This document shows, piece after piece, positions 50,801-61,357 of a stretch of 64,000 nt of DNA. Source of the stretch: Sipunculus nudus. Taxonomy: Eukaryota > Annelida > Sipuncula > Golfingiida > Sipunculidae. Each line of letters opens with the position of its first letter. Within the stretch, counting starts at the first letter, position 1. The position numbers and the translations under genes are program-made. The notes under the pieces were generated by a model, which saw only the letters and a list, made by a program, of their open reading frames with translations, ran no database searches and had not been told where the DNA came from. Location of the stretch: assembly GCA_026874595.1 (NCBI GenBank), contig CM049307.1, forward strand, positions 24,526,362 to 24,590,361. Reading direction: 5' to 3'.

Positions 50801-53800
50801 GGGGTCTATGGATTGTGAACAACAGCTGCTATGTCAGGGGGTATAGGTTATATGGATTAAACAACAGCTGCTATGTCAGGAAGTATAGGTTACATGGATT
50901 AAACAACAGCTGCTTTGTCAGGGGGTATAGGTTACATGAATTAAACAACAGCTGCTATGTCAGGGGGTATAGGTTACATGGATTAAACAACAGCTGCTAC
51001 GTCAGGGAGTGCCGGGTTCATGGGATGATCAACAGCTACTACGTGAGAGTGTATGGGGTCAATGGATTGTGCACAACAGCTGCTATGTCAGGGGGTATAG
51101 GTTACATGGATTAAACAACAGCTGCTATGTCAGGGAGTGCCGGGTTCATGGGATGATCAACAGCTACTACGTCAGGGTGTATGGGGTCAACATATTGTGA
51201 ACAACAGCTGCTATGTCAGGGGGTATAGGTTACATGGATTAAACAACAGCTGCTATGTCAGGGGGTATAGGATACATGGATTAAACAACAGCTGCTATGT
51301 CAGGGGGTATAGGTTACATGGATTAAACAACAGCTGCTATGTCAGGGGGTATAGGTTACATGGATTAAACAAGAGCTGCTATGTCAGGGGGTAGAGGTTA
51401 CATGGATTAAACAACAGCTGCTGTGTCAGGGGGTATAGGTTACATGGATAAAACAACAGCTGCTATGTCAGGAGGTATAAGTTACATGGATTAAAAAAGA
51501 GCTGCTATGTCAGGGGGTATAGGTTACATGGATTAAACAACAGCTGCTATGTCAGGGGGTATAGGTTACATGGATTAAACAACAGCTGCTATGTCAGGGA
51601 GTGCAGGGTTCATGGGATGATCAACAGCTACTACGTCAGGGTGTATGGGGTCCAGGGATTGTGAAAAACAGCTGCTATGTCAGGGGGTATAGGTTACATG
51701 GATTAAACAACAGCTGCTGTGTCAGGGGGTATAGGTTACATGGATTAAACAACAGATGCTATGTCAGGGGGTATAGGTTACATGGATAAAACAACAGCTG
51801 CTATGTCAGGAGGTATAAGTTACATGGATTAAACAACAGCTGCTATGTCAGGGGGTATAGGTTACATGGATTAAACAACAGATGCTATGTCAGGGGGTAT
51901 AGGTTACATGAATTAAACAACAGCTGCTGTGTCAGGGGGTATAGGTTACATGGATAAAACAACAGCTGCTATGTCAGGAGGTATAAGTTACATGGATTAA
52001 AAAACAGCTGCTATGTCAGGGGGTATAGGTTACATGGATTAAACAACAGCTGCTATGTCAGGGGGTATAGGTTACATGGATTAAACAACAGCTGCTATGT
52101 CAGGGAGTGCAGGGTTCATGGGATGATCAACAGCTACTACGTCAGGGTGTATGGGGTCCAGGGATTGTGAACAACAGCTGCTATGTCAGGGGGTATAGGT
52201 TACATGGATTAAACAACAGCTGCTATGTCAGGGGGTATAGGTTACATGGATTAAACAACAGATGCCATGTCAGAAGGTATAGGTTACATGGATTAAACAA
52301 CAGCTGCTATGTCAGGGGGTATAGGTTACATGGATTAAACAACAGCTGCTATGTCAGGGGGTATAGGTTACATGGATTAAACAACAGCTGCTATGTCAGG
52401 GGGTATAGGTTACATGGATTAAACAACAGATGCTATGTCAGGGGGTATAGGTTACATGGATTAAACAACAGCTGCTATGTCAGGGGGTATAGGTTACATG
52501 GGTTAAACAACAGCTGCTATGTCAAGGGGTATAGGTTACATGGATTAAACAACAGCTGCTATGTCAGGGAGTGCAGGGTTCATAAGATGATCAACAGCTA
52601 CTACGTCAGGGTGTATGGGGTCTATGGATTGTGAACAACAGCTGCTATGTCGGGGGGTATAGGTTATATGGATTAAACAACAGCTGCTATGTCAGGAAGT
52701 ATAGGTTACATGGATTAAACAACAGCTGCTATGTCAGGGAGTGCAGGGTTCATGGGATGATCAAAAGCTACTACGTCAGAGTGTATGGGGTCCATGGATT
52801 GTGAACAACAGCTGCTATGTCAGGTGGTATGGGGTCCATGGATTGTGAACAACATCTGCTATGTCGGGGAGTGCAGGGTTCATGGGATGATCAACAGCTG
52901 CTAGTCAGGGTGTATGGGGTCCAGGGATTGTGAACAACAGCTGCTATGTCAGGGGGTATAGGTTACATGGATTAAACAACAGCTGCTATGTCAGGGAGTG
53001 CAGGGTTCATGCGATGATCAACAGCTACTACGTCAGAGTGTATGGGGTCCATGGATTGTGCACAACAGCTGCTATGTCAGGGGGTATAGGTTACATGGAT
53101 TAAACAACAGCTGCTATGTCAGGGAGTGCCGGGTTCATGGGATGATCAACAGCTACTACGTCAGGGTGTATGGGGTCAACATATTGTGAACAACAGCTGC
53201 TATGTCAGGGGGTATAGGTTACATGGATTAAACAACAGCTGCTATGTCAGGGGGTATAGGATACATGGATTAAACAACAGCTGCTATGTCAGGGGGTATA
53301 GGTTACATGGATTAAACAACAGCTGCTATGTCAGGGGGTATAGGTTACATGGATTAAACAACAGCTGCTATGTCAGGGGGTATAGGTTACATGGATTAAA
53401 CAAGAGCTGCTATGTCAGGGGGTATAGGTTACATGGATTAAACAACAGATGCTATGTCAGGGGGTATAGGTTACATGAATTAAACAACAGCTGCTGTGTC
53501 AGGGGGTATAGGTTACATGGATTAAACAACAGCTGCTATGTCAGGAGGTATAAGTTACATGGATTAAACAACAGCTGCTATGTCAGGGGTAAAGGTTTCA
53601 TGGATTAAACAACAGCTGCTATGTCAGGGAGTGCAGGGTTCATGGGATGATCAACAGCTACTACGTCAGGGTGTATGGGGTCCAGGGATTGTGAACAACA
53701 GCTGCTATGTCAGGGGGTATAGGTTACATGGATTAAACAACAGCTGCTATGTCAGGGGGTATAGGTTACATGGATTAAACAACAGATGCCATGTCAGGAG

Positions 53801-56767
53801 GTATAGGTTACATGGATTAAACAACAGCTGCTATGTCAGGGGGTATAGGTTTCATGGATTAAACAACAGCTGCTATGTCAGGGGGTATAGGTTACATGGA
53901 TTAAACAACAGCTGCTATGTCAGGGGGTATAGGTTATATGGATTAAACAACAGCTGCTATGTCAGGAAGTATAGGTTACATGGATTAAACAACAGCTGCT
54001 ATGTCAGGGAGTGCAGGGTTCATGGGATGATCAAAAGCTACTACATCAGAGTGTATGGGGTCCATGGATTGTGAACAACAGCTGCTATGTCAGGTGGTAT
54101 GGGGTCCATGGATTGTGAACAACATCTGCTATGTCGGGGAGTGCAGGGTTCATGGGATGATCAACAGCTGCTAGTCAGGGTGTATGGGGTCCAGGGATTG
54201 TGAACAACAGCTGCTATGTCAGGGGGTATAGGTTACATGGATTAAACAACAGCTGCTATGTCAGGGAGTGCAGGGTTCATGGGATGATCAACAGCTACTA
54301 CGTCAGAGTGTATGGGGTCCATGGATTGTGCACAACAGCTGCTATGTCAGGGGGTATAGGTTACATGGATTAAACAACAGCTGCTATGTCAGGGAGTGCC
54401 GGGTTCATGGGATGATCAACAGCTACTACGTCAGGGTGTATGGGGTCAACATATTGTGAACAACAGCTGCTATGTCAGGGGGTATAGGTTACATGGATTA
54501 AACAACAGCTGCTATGTCAGGGGGTATAGGATACATGGATTAAACAACAGCTGCTATGTCAGGGGGTATAGGTTACATGGATTAAACAACAGCTGCTATG
54601 TCAGGGGGTATAGGTTACATGGATTAAACAACAGCTGCTATGTCAGGGGGTATAGGTTACATGGATTAAACAAGAGCTGCTATGTCAGGGGGTATAGGTT
54701 ACATGGATTAAACAACAGATGCTATGTCAGGGGGTATAGGTTACATGAATTAAACAACAGCTGCTGCGTCAGGGGGTATAGGTTACATGGATTAAACAAC
54801 AGCTGCTATGTCAGAAGGTATAAGTTACATGGATTAAACAACAGCTGCTATGTCAGGGGTAAAGGTTTCATGGATTAAACAACAGCTGCTATGTCAGGGA
54901 GTGCAGGGTTCATGGGATGATCAACAGCTACTACGTCAGGGTGTATGGGGTCCAGGGATTGTGAACAACAGCTGCTATGTCAGGGGGTATAGGTTACATG
55001 GATTAAACAACAGCTGCTATGTCAGGGGGTATAGGTTACATGGATTAAACAACAGATGCCATGTCAGGAGGTATAGGTTACATGGATTAAACAACAGCTG
55101 CTATGTCAGGGGGTATAGGTTTCATGGATTAAACAACAGCTGCTATGTCAGGGGGTATAGGTTACATGGATTAAACAACAGCTGCTATGTCAGGGGGTAT
55201 AGGTTACTTGGATTAAACAACAGATGCTATGTCAGGGGGTATAGGTTACATGGATTAAACAACAGCTGCTATGTCAGGGGGTATAGGTTACATGGGTTAA
55301 ACAACAGCTGCTATGTCAAGGGGTATAGGTTACATGGATTAAACAACAGCTGCTATGTCAGGGGGTATAGGTTACATGGATTAAACAACAGCTGCTATGT
55401 CAGGGAGTGCAGGGTTCATGGGATGATCAACAGCTACTACGTAAGGGTGTATGGGGTCTATGGATTGTGAACAACAGCTGCTATGTCAGGGGGTATAGGT
55501 TATATGGATTAAACAACAGCTGCTATGTCAGGAAGTATAGGTTACATGGATTAAACAACAGCTGCTTTGTCAGGGGGTATAGGTTACATGGATTAAACAA
55601 CAGCTGCTATGTCATGGGGTATAGGTTACATGGATTAAACAACAGCTGCTATGTCAGGGAGTGCCGGGTTCATGGGATGATCAACAGCTACTACGTCAGA
55701 GTGTATGGGGTCAATGGATTGTGCACAACAGCTGCTATGTCAGGGGGTATAGGTTACATGGATTAAACAACAGCTGCTATGTCAGGGAGTGCCGGGTTCA
55801 TGGGATGATCAACAGCTACTACGTCAGGGTGTATGGGGTCAACATATTGTGAACAACAGCTGCTATGTCAGGGGGTATAGGTTACATGGATTAAACAACA
55901 GCTGCTATGTCAGGGGGTATAGGATACATGGATTAAACAACAGCTGCTATGTCAGGGGGTATAGGTTACATGGATTAAACAACAGCTGCTATGTCAGGGG
56001 GTATAGGTTACATGAATTAAACAACAGCTGCTGTGTCAGGGGGTATAGGTTACATGGATAAAACAACAGCTGCTATGTCAGGAGGTATAAGTTACATGGA
56101 TTAAAAAACAGCTGCTATGTCAGGGGGTATAGGTTATATGGATTAAACAACAGCTGCTATGTCAGGGGGTATAGGTTACATGGATTAAACAACAGCTGCT
56201 ATGTCAGGGAGTGCAGGGTTCATGGGATGATCAACAGCTACTACGTCAGGGTGTATGGGGTCAAGGGATTGTGAACAACAGCTGCTATGTCAGGGGGTAT
56301 AGGTTACATGGATTAAACAACAGCTGCTATGTCAGGGGGTATAGGTTACATGGATTAAACAACAGATGCCATGTCAGGAGGTATAGGTTACATGGATTAA
56401 ACAACAGCTGCTATGTCAGGGGGTATAGGTTACATGGATTAAACAACAGCTGCTATGTCAGGGGGTATAGGTTACATGGATTAAACAACAGCTGCTATGT
56501 CAGGGGGTATAGGTTACATGGATCAAACAACAGATGCTATGTCAGGGGGTATAGGTTACATGGATTAAACAACAGCTGCTATGTCAGGGGGTATAGGTTA
56601 CATGGATTAAACAACAGCTGCTATGTCAGGGGGTATAGGTTACATGGATTAAACAACAGCTCCTATGTCAGGGAGTGCAGGGTTCATAAGATGATCAACA
56701 GCTACTACGTCAGGGCGTATGGGGTCTATGGATTGTGAACAACAGCTGCTATGTCAGGGGGTATAGG
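43070..56767 (+). repeat. 6,847-bp tandem duplication within the satellite
   Basis: Copy 1 runs from about 43,07x to 49,92x and copy 2 from there to about 56,767. Nine or more landmarks are offset by exactly 6,847 bp: 43,351/50,198, 43,908/50,755, 44,754/51,601, 45,260/52,107, 46,151/52,998, 47,421/54,268, 48,003/54,850, 48,560/55,407, 49,364/56,211. Only three substitutions were noticed by eye: T44,547 against G51,394, G46,165 against C53,012, and T46,879 against A53,726. The boundaries lie inside identical monomers and cannot be placed to the base. Confidence 0.85.
46100..48690 (+). repeat. 1,270-bp sub-duplication inside the 6,847-bp unit
   Basis: Landmarks 46,151/47,421, 46,279/47,549 and 46,733/48,003 are each 1,270 bp apart. 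The whole pair is carried along in the 6,847-bp duplication (52,998/54,268). The second copy has private CTGCTGCGTCAG and TCAGAAGGTATAAG changes at about 47,915 and 47,965, also found 6,847 bp later. Confidence 0.75.
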
Positions 56768-59281
56768 TTATATGGATTAAACAACAGCTGCTATGTCAGG
56801 AGGTATAGGTTACATGGATTAAACAACAGCTGCTATGTCAGGGGGTATAGGTTACATGGATTAAACAACAGCTGCTATGTCAGGGGGTATAGGTTACATG
56901 GATTAAACAACAGCTGCTATGTCAGGGAGTGCCGGGTTCATGGGATGATCAACAGCTACTACGTCAGAGTGTATGGGGTCAATGGATTGTGCACAACAGC
57001 TGCTATGTCAGGGGGTATAGGTTACATGGATTAAACAACAGCTGCTATGTCAGGGAGTGCAGGGTTCATGGGATGATCAACAGCTACTACGTCAGGGTGT
57101 ATGGGGTCTAGGGATTGTGAACAACAGCTGCTATGTCAGGGGGTATAGGTTACATGGATTAAACAACAGCTGCTATGTCAGGGGGTATAGGTTACATGGA
57201 TTAAACAACAGCTGCTATGTCAGGGGGTATAGGTTACATGGATTAAACAACAGCTGCTATGTCAGGGGGTATAGGTTACATGGATTAAACAACAGCTGCT
57301 ATGTCAGGGGGTATAGGTTACATGGATTAAACAACAGCTGCTATGTCAGGGGGTATAGGTTACATGGATTAAACAACAGATGCCATGTCAGGAGGTACAG
57401 GTTACATGGATTAAACAACAGCTGCTATGTCAGGGGGTATAGGTTACATGGATTAAACAACAGCTGCTATGTCAGGGGGTTTAGGTTACATGGATTAAAC
57501 AACAGCTGCTATGTCAGGGGGTATAGGTTACATGGATTAAACAACAGCTGCTATGTCAGGGGGTATAGGTTACATGGATTAAACAACAGCTGCTATGTCA
57601 GGGGGTATAGGTTACATGGATTAATCAACAGCTGCTATGTCAGGGAGTGCCGGGTTCATGGGATGATCAACAGCTACTACGTCAGAGTGTATGGGGTCAA
57701 TGGATTGTGCACAACAGCTGCTATGTCAGGGGGTATAGGTTACATGGATTAAACAACAGCTGCTATGTCAGGGAGTGCAGGGTTCATGGGATGATCAACA
57801 GCTACTACGTCAGGGTGTATGGGGTCTAGGGATTGTGAACAACAGCCGCTATGTCAGGGGGTATAGGTTACATGGATTAAACAACAGCTGCTATGTCAGG
57901 GGGTATAGGTTACATGGATTAAACAACAGCTGCTATGTCAGGGGGTATAGGTTACATGGATTAAACAACAGCTGCTATGTCAGGGGGTATAGGTTACATT
58001 GATTAAACAACAGCTGCTATGTCAGGGGGTATAGGTTACATGGATTAAACAACAGCTGCTATGTCAGGGGGTATAGGTTACATGGATTAAACAACAGATG
58101 CCATGTCAGGAGGTACAGGTTACATGGATTAAACAACAGCTGCTATGTCAGGGGGTATAGGTTACATGGATTAAACAACAGCTGCTATGTCAGGGGGTTA
58201 AGGTTACATGGATTAAACAACAGCTGCTATGTCAGGGGGTATAGGTTACATGGATTAAACAACAGATGCTATGTCAGGGGGTATAGGTTACATGGATTAA
58301 ACAACAGCTGCTATGTCAGGGGGTATAGGTTACATGGGTTAAACAACAGCTGCTATGTCAAGGGGTATAGGTTACATGGGTTAAACAACAGCTGCTATGT
58401 CAGGGGGTATAGGTTACATGGATTAAACAACAGCTGCTATGTCAGGGGGTATAGGTTACATGGATTAAACAACAGCTGCTATGTCAGGGAGTGCCGGGTT
58501 CATGGGATGATCAACAGCTACTACGTCAGAGTGTATGGGGTTAATGGATTGTGAACAACAGCTACTATGTCAGGGGGTATGGGGTCCATGGATTGTGAAC
58601 AACAGCTGCTATGTTGGGGAGTGCAGGGTTCATGGGATGATCAACAGCAACAAGTCAGGGTGTATGGGGTCCAGGGATTGTGAAGAACAGCTGCTATGTC
58701 AGGGGGTATAGGTTACATGGATTAAACAACAGCTGCTATGTCAGGGAGTGCAGGGTTCATGGGATGATCAACAGCTACTATGTCAGAGTGTATGGGGTCC
58801 ATGGATTGTGAACAACACCTGCTATGTCAGGGGGTATGGGGTCCATGGATTGTGAACAACAGCTGCTATGTCGGGGAGTGCAGGGTTCATGGGATGATCA
58901 ACAGCTACTAGTCAGGGTGTATGGGGTCCAGGGATTGTGAACAACAGCTGCTATGTCAGGGGGTATAGGTTACATGGATTAAACAACAGCTGCTATGTCA
59001 GGGAGTGCAGGGTTCATGGGATGATCAACAGCTACTACGTCAGGCTGTATGGGGTCCATGGATTGTGAACAACAGCTGCTATGTCAGGGGGTATAGGTTA
59101 CATGGATAAAACAACAGCTGCTATGTCAGGGAGTGCAGGGTTCATGGGATGATCAACAGCTACTACGTCAGGGTGTATGGGGTCCAGGGATTGTGAACAA
59201 CAGCTGCTATGTCAGGGGGTATTGGACTAAACAACAGCTGCGATGTCAGAGGTATAGGGTTCATGGAACAACAGCTGCTCG
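56768..59281 (+). repeat. right-hand satellite tail with 718-bp duplication
   Basis: Landmarks 56,929/57,647 and 57,057/57,775 are 718 bp apart, a further local tandem duplication carrying AGGAGGTACAGG variants. After 58,480 B-C-D blocks dominate and substitutions increase. The last recognisable unit is interrupted (GATGTCAGAGGTATAGGGTTCA, then CATGGAACAACAGCTGCTCGG), ending at about 59,281. Confidence 0.7.
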
Positions 59282-59284
59282 GTT

Positions 59285-59301
59285 GGGGGGGGGGGGGGGG
59301 G
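59285..59301 (+). repeat. 17-base G run at the satellite edge
   Basis: Seventeen consecutive G directly after the last satellite unit, then AGGGC. A second G-rich patch, GGGGG-TT-GGGGGG-A-GGG, is at 59,336-59,352. Together they could form a G-quadruplex. The run length may be imprecise for sequencing reasons. Confidence 0.9.
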
Positions 59302-59600
59302 AGGGCATCAGCACCCACAGGATCATGTACTTGCAGGGGGTTGGGGGGAGGGAGCCTTTCAGTCACATTTTTAAAGCCTACACTACAATAAATATTCTGT
59401 TCATGTTTTATCTGAGAATTTGTTTTGCGAGTTATTCACCAGAACTGAGCCTGGAGAAGTCAGTGCAGTCAGGATTTGTTTTTAAATTGGCCTCCTCGTC
59501 TCACCTATGTATGAACATTGGCCAATGAATATTTGGAATTCATGCACCTCGATATCAATAAACATGTGGCATTACCATGTTTTGGAGGATACTATGGGAA
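59302..59600. other. spacer between satellite and Helitron-like element
   Basis: Mixed unique sequence including the second G-rich patch. An open frame runs from the satellite into this stretch up to 59,528, but it starts at GTG in the repeat and looks accidental. Confidence 0.35.
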
Positions 59601-59608
59601 AACTAGAT

Positions 59609-59623
59609 GTGTCGGAACGACAC
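59609..59623. other. left-end hairpin of the Helitron-like element
   Basis: GTGTCG, loop GAA, CGACAC: a perfect 6-bp stem, two bases before the ATGCCCCCGCC motif. Confidence 0.8.
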
Positions 59624-59639
59624 GAATGCCCCCGCCTTG

Positions 59640-61245
59640 GGCAAATTAGAAACATTTGTAAAATTTGGAAAATTTTTTAAGTTCAGGAGGTGTCATATGG
59701 TCAAAAGTAGGTCAACAAGGGCAAAATGCAAACTCGATCTGTAACGGGTCATTATGAAGCAACACACCAAAAATCATGCCAGTATATGCAGGCATTGGGA
59801 AAAAAAGTCCATACATGTGCATTTTCCATAAAAATTTCTGTCTTTCATGAAATTTTCTATGTTTAGGATCCGTAAAACAATCAAAAGTAGGTCAAACAGG
59901 ATGAAACGCAAACTCGATCTGTAACTGTCATTATCTGCCCACACAAAAAAAATCAGGGTGGTATCTGCAGGCATTGAGGAAAAAAAGTCAGTACATATGC
60001 ATTTGTTATGAAAATTTATATTTTTCATGAAACTTTCTATGTTCAGGAGCAGTCAAATCGTCAAAAGTAGGTCAACTGAGACAAAACAGGAACTCGATCT
60101 GTAACTGGTCATTATCTGCCTACACACCAAAAATCAGGCCCATATCTGCAGGCACTGCGAAAAAAAGTCCATACATGTGCACTTTTTTATGAAATTTTCT
60201 ATGTGAGAGCACCGCCAAACGGTCAAAAATAGGTCAACTGGGGCAAAACGCGAACTCCATTTGTAACTGGTCATTATCTGCCAACACACCAAAAATCAGG
60301 CCAATATCTGCAGGCACTAAGAAAAAAAAAACCGTACATGTGTATTTGTCATGAAATTTCATATTTTTCATGAAATTTTCTATGTTCAGGAGCCGTAAAA
60401 CAGTCAAAAGTAGGTCAACCAGGACGAAATGCGAACTTGATCTGTAGCTGGTCTATATCTGCTCACACACCAAAAATCAGGCCAATATCTGCAGGCATTG
60501 CGAAAAAAAGTCCATACATGTGTATCTGTCATGAATATTTTAAATTTTTATAAAATTTTCTAAGTTGAGGAGCCGTAAAACGGTCAACAGTTGGTCAACC
60601 AGGACGGAACGCGAACTCGATCTGTAAGTGGTTTATATCTGCTCACACACCAAAAATCAGGCCAATATCTGCAGGCATTGCGAAAAAAAGTCTGTACATG
60701 TGTATCTGTCATGAATATTTCTATTTTTCATGAAATTTTCTAAGTTTAGGAGCCGTAAAACGGTCAAAAGTAGGTCAACCAGGACGAAATGCAAACTCTA
60801 TCTGTAACTGGTCTATATCTGCTCACACACCAAAAATCAGGCCAATATCTGCAGGCATTGCGAAAAAAAGTCTGTACATGTGTATCTGTCATGAATATTT
60901 CTATTTTTCATGAAATTTTCTAAGTTTAGGAGCCGTAAAACGGTCAAAAGTAGGTCAACCAGGACGAAACGCAAACTCGATCTGTAACTGGTCTATATCT
61001 GCTCACACACCAAAAATCAGGCCAATATCTGCAGGCATTGCGAAAAAAAGTCCGTACATGTGTATCTGTAATGAATATTTCTATTTTTCATGAAATTTTC
61101 TAAGTTTAGGAGCCGTAAAACGGTCAAAAGTAGGTCAACCGGGACGAAATGCGAACTTGATCTGTAACTGGTCTATATCTGCCCACACACCAAAAATCAG
61201 GCCAATATCTGCAGGCACTGCGAAAAAAACTCCGTACAACTGTTT
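59640..61245 (+). repeat. 180-bp tandem repeat, nine copies
   Basis: The landmark CAAAAATCAGGCCAATATCT or a variant of it lies near 59,768, 59,947, 60,128, 60,289, 60,471, 60,651, 60,831, 61,011 and 61,191. The last five are exactly 180 bp apart and nearly identical, while the first four are diverged. One interval is 162 bp, a loss of about 18 bp in an ATGAAATTTTC-rich part. Each unit also carries GGTCAAAAGTAGGTCAAC and AACTCGATCTGTAACTGGTC. Confidence 0.92.
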
Positions 61246-61293
61246 CATTTCGGAATGACGGAAGGACGGAATGACGGACATGGGTAAAACTAT

Positions 61294-61322
61294 ATGCCCC
61301 GGCCACTTTGTGGCGGGGGCAT
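61294..61322. other. right-end hairpin of the Helitron-like element
   Basis: ATGCCCCGGCCAC, loop TTT, GTGGCGGGGGCAT: a 13-bp stem with one mismatch. It is very GC-rich in an AT-rich setting. The 3' arm repeats the left-end motif in inverted orientation. Confidence 0.85.
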
Positions 61323-61351
61323 AAAAATAACATTGTCATGGTCATATTAAT

Positions 61352-61357
61352 TTTATT
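61352..61357 (-). promoter_or_regulatory. minus-strand AATAAA poly(A) signal
   Basis: TTTATT on the plus strand is AATAAA on the minus strand, about 30 bases from the Helitron-like end. It could close a minus-strand transcript coming from the right flank. Evidence is the hexamer only. Confidence 0.3.

Larger units (their letters stand above)
13371..59281 (+). repeat. 45.9-kb higher-order minisatellite, 42-bp basic unit
   Basis: About 1,080 tandem units, with no foreign insertion seen. Class A monomers (example 16,151-16,192) are 42 bp and start TTAAACAACAGCTGCTATGT. Each carries CAGCTG and a GGGGG run. Classes B (43 bp), C (41 bp) and D (44 bp) form 128-bp B-C-D blocks scattered among A runs. 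Longer periods of 1.3 to 6.8 kb are superimposed. In the plus strand one frame of A is open and would encode a 14-residue unit with NNSCYVRG. The other two plus frames meet TAA or TAG in each unit, and all three minus frames are closed. D carries TGA in the open frame and shifts phase by two, so no long protein results. Composition of A is 13 A, 6 C, 12 G, 11 T, a strong G-over-C strand bias. I regard it as a non-coding satellite. Confidence 0.97.
59601..61330 (+). mobile_element. non-autonomous Helitron/pearl-like element with 180-bp tandem core
   Basis: The left end has a 6-bp hairpin (GTGTCG-GAA-CGACAC) followed by ATGCCCCCGCC at 59,626-59,636. The right end has a CGGAATGACGGAAGGACGGA microsatellite-like stretch and a 13-bp-stem hairpin ending in GGCGGGGGCAT, the reverse complement of the left motif. 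Between them are nine repeats of about 180 bp. No Rep/helicase or transposase frame exists, so it would move only with help from elsewhere. Elements with tandem-repeat cores between conserved ends are known in bivalves (the 'pearl' family), and Helitrons have a hairpin near the 3' end. Assignment to that group is inference. The exact termini are uncertain by tens of bases. Confidence 0.6.

Noticed and set aside
14046..58002. Dozens of open reading frames of 60-287 codons encoding 14-residue repeats
   Set aside because: They result from a 42-bp unit with one stop-free frame. Most start at GTG, successive ones lie in different phases, and all end at the TGA of D monomers. There is no promoter, signal sequence or known fold to support a gene.
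13371..59281. CRISPR array
   Set aside because: The units are contiguous, without unique spacers, the period is a single 42-bp monomer, there are no cas genes, and the setting is eukaryotic.
13371..59281. Centromeric satellite
   Set aside because: The higher-order structure is suggestive, but the sequence alone gives no centromere evidence and the flanks are ordinary AT-rich DNA. I leave chromosomal role open.
13371..59281. G-quadruplex array from the GGGGG runs
   Set aside because: Within the A unit there is one long G run per 42 bp plus short GG pairs, so the spacing is too wide for a standard intramolecular G-quadruplex. Only the 59,285-59,352 patch qualifies.
59133..59528. 131-codon open frame running out of the satellite
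   Set aside because: It begins at GTG inside the repeat and continues by chance through the G run and unique flank.
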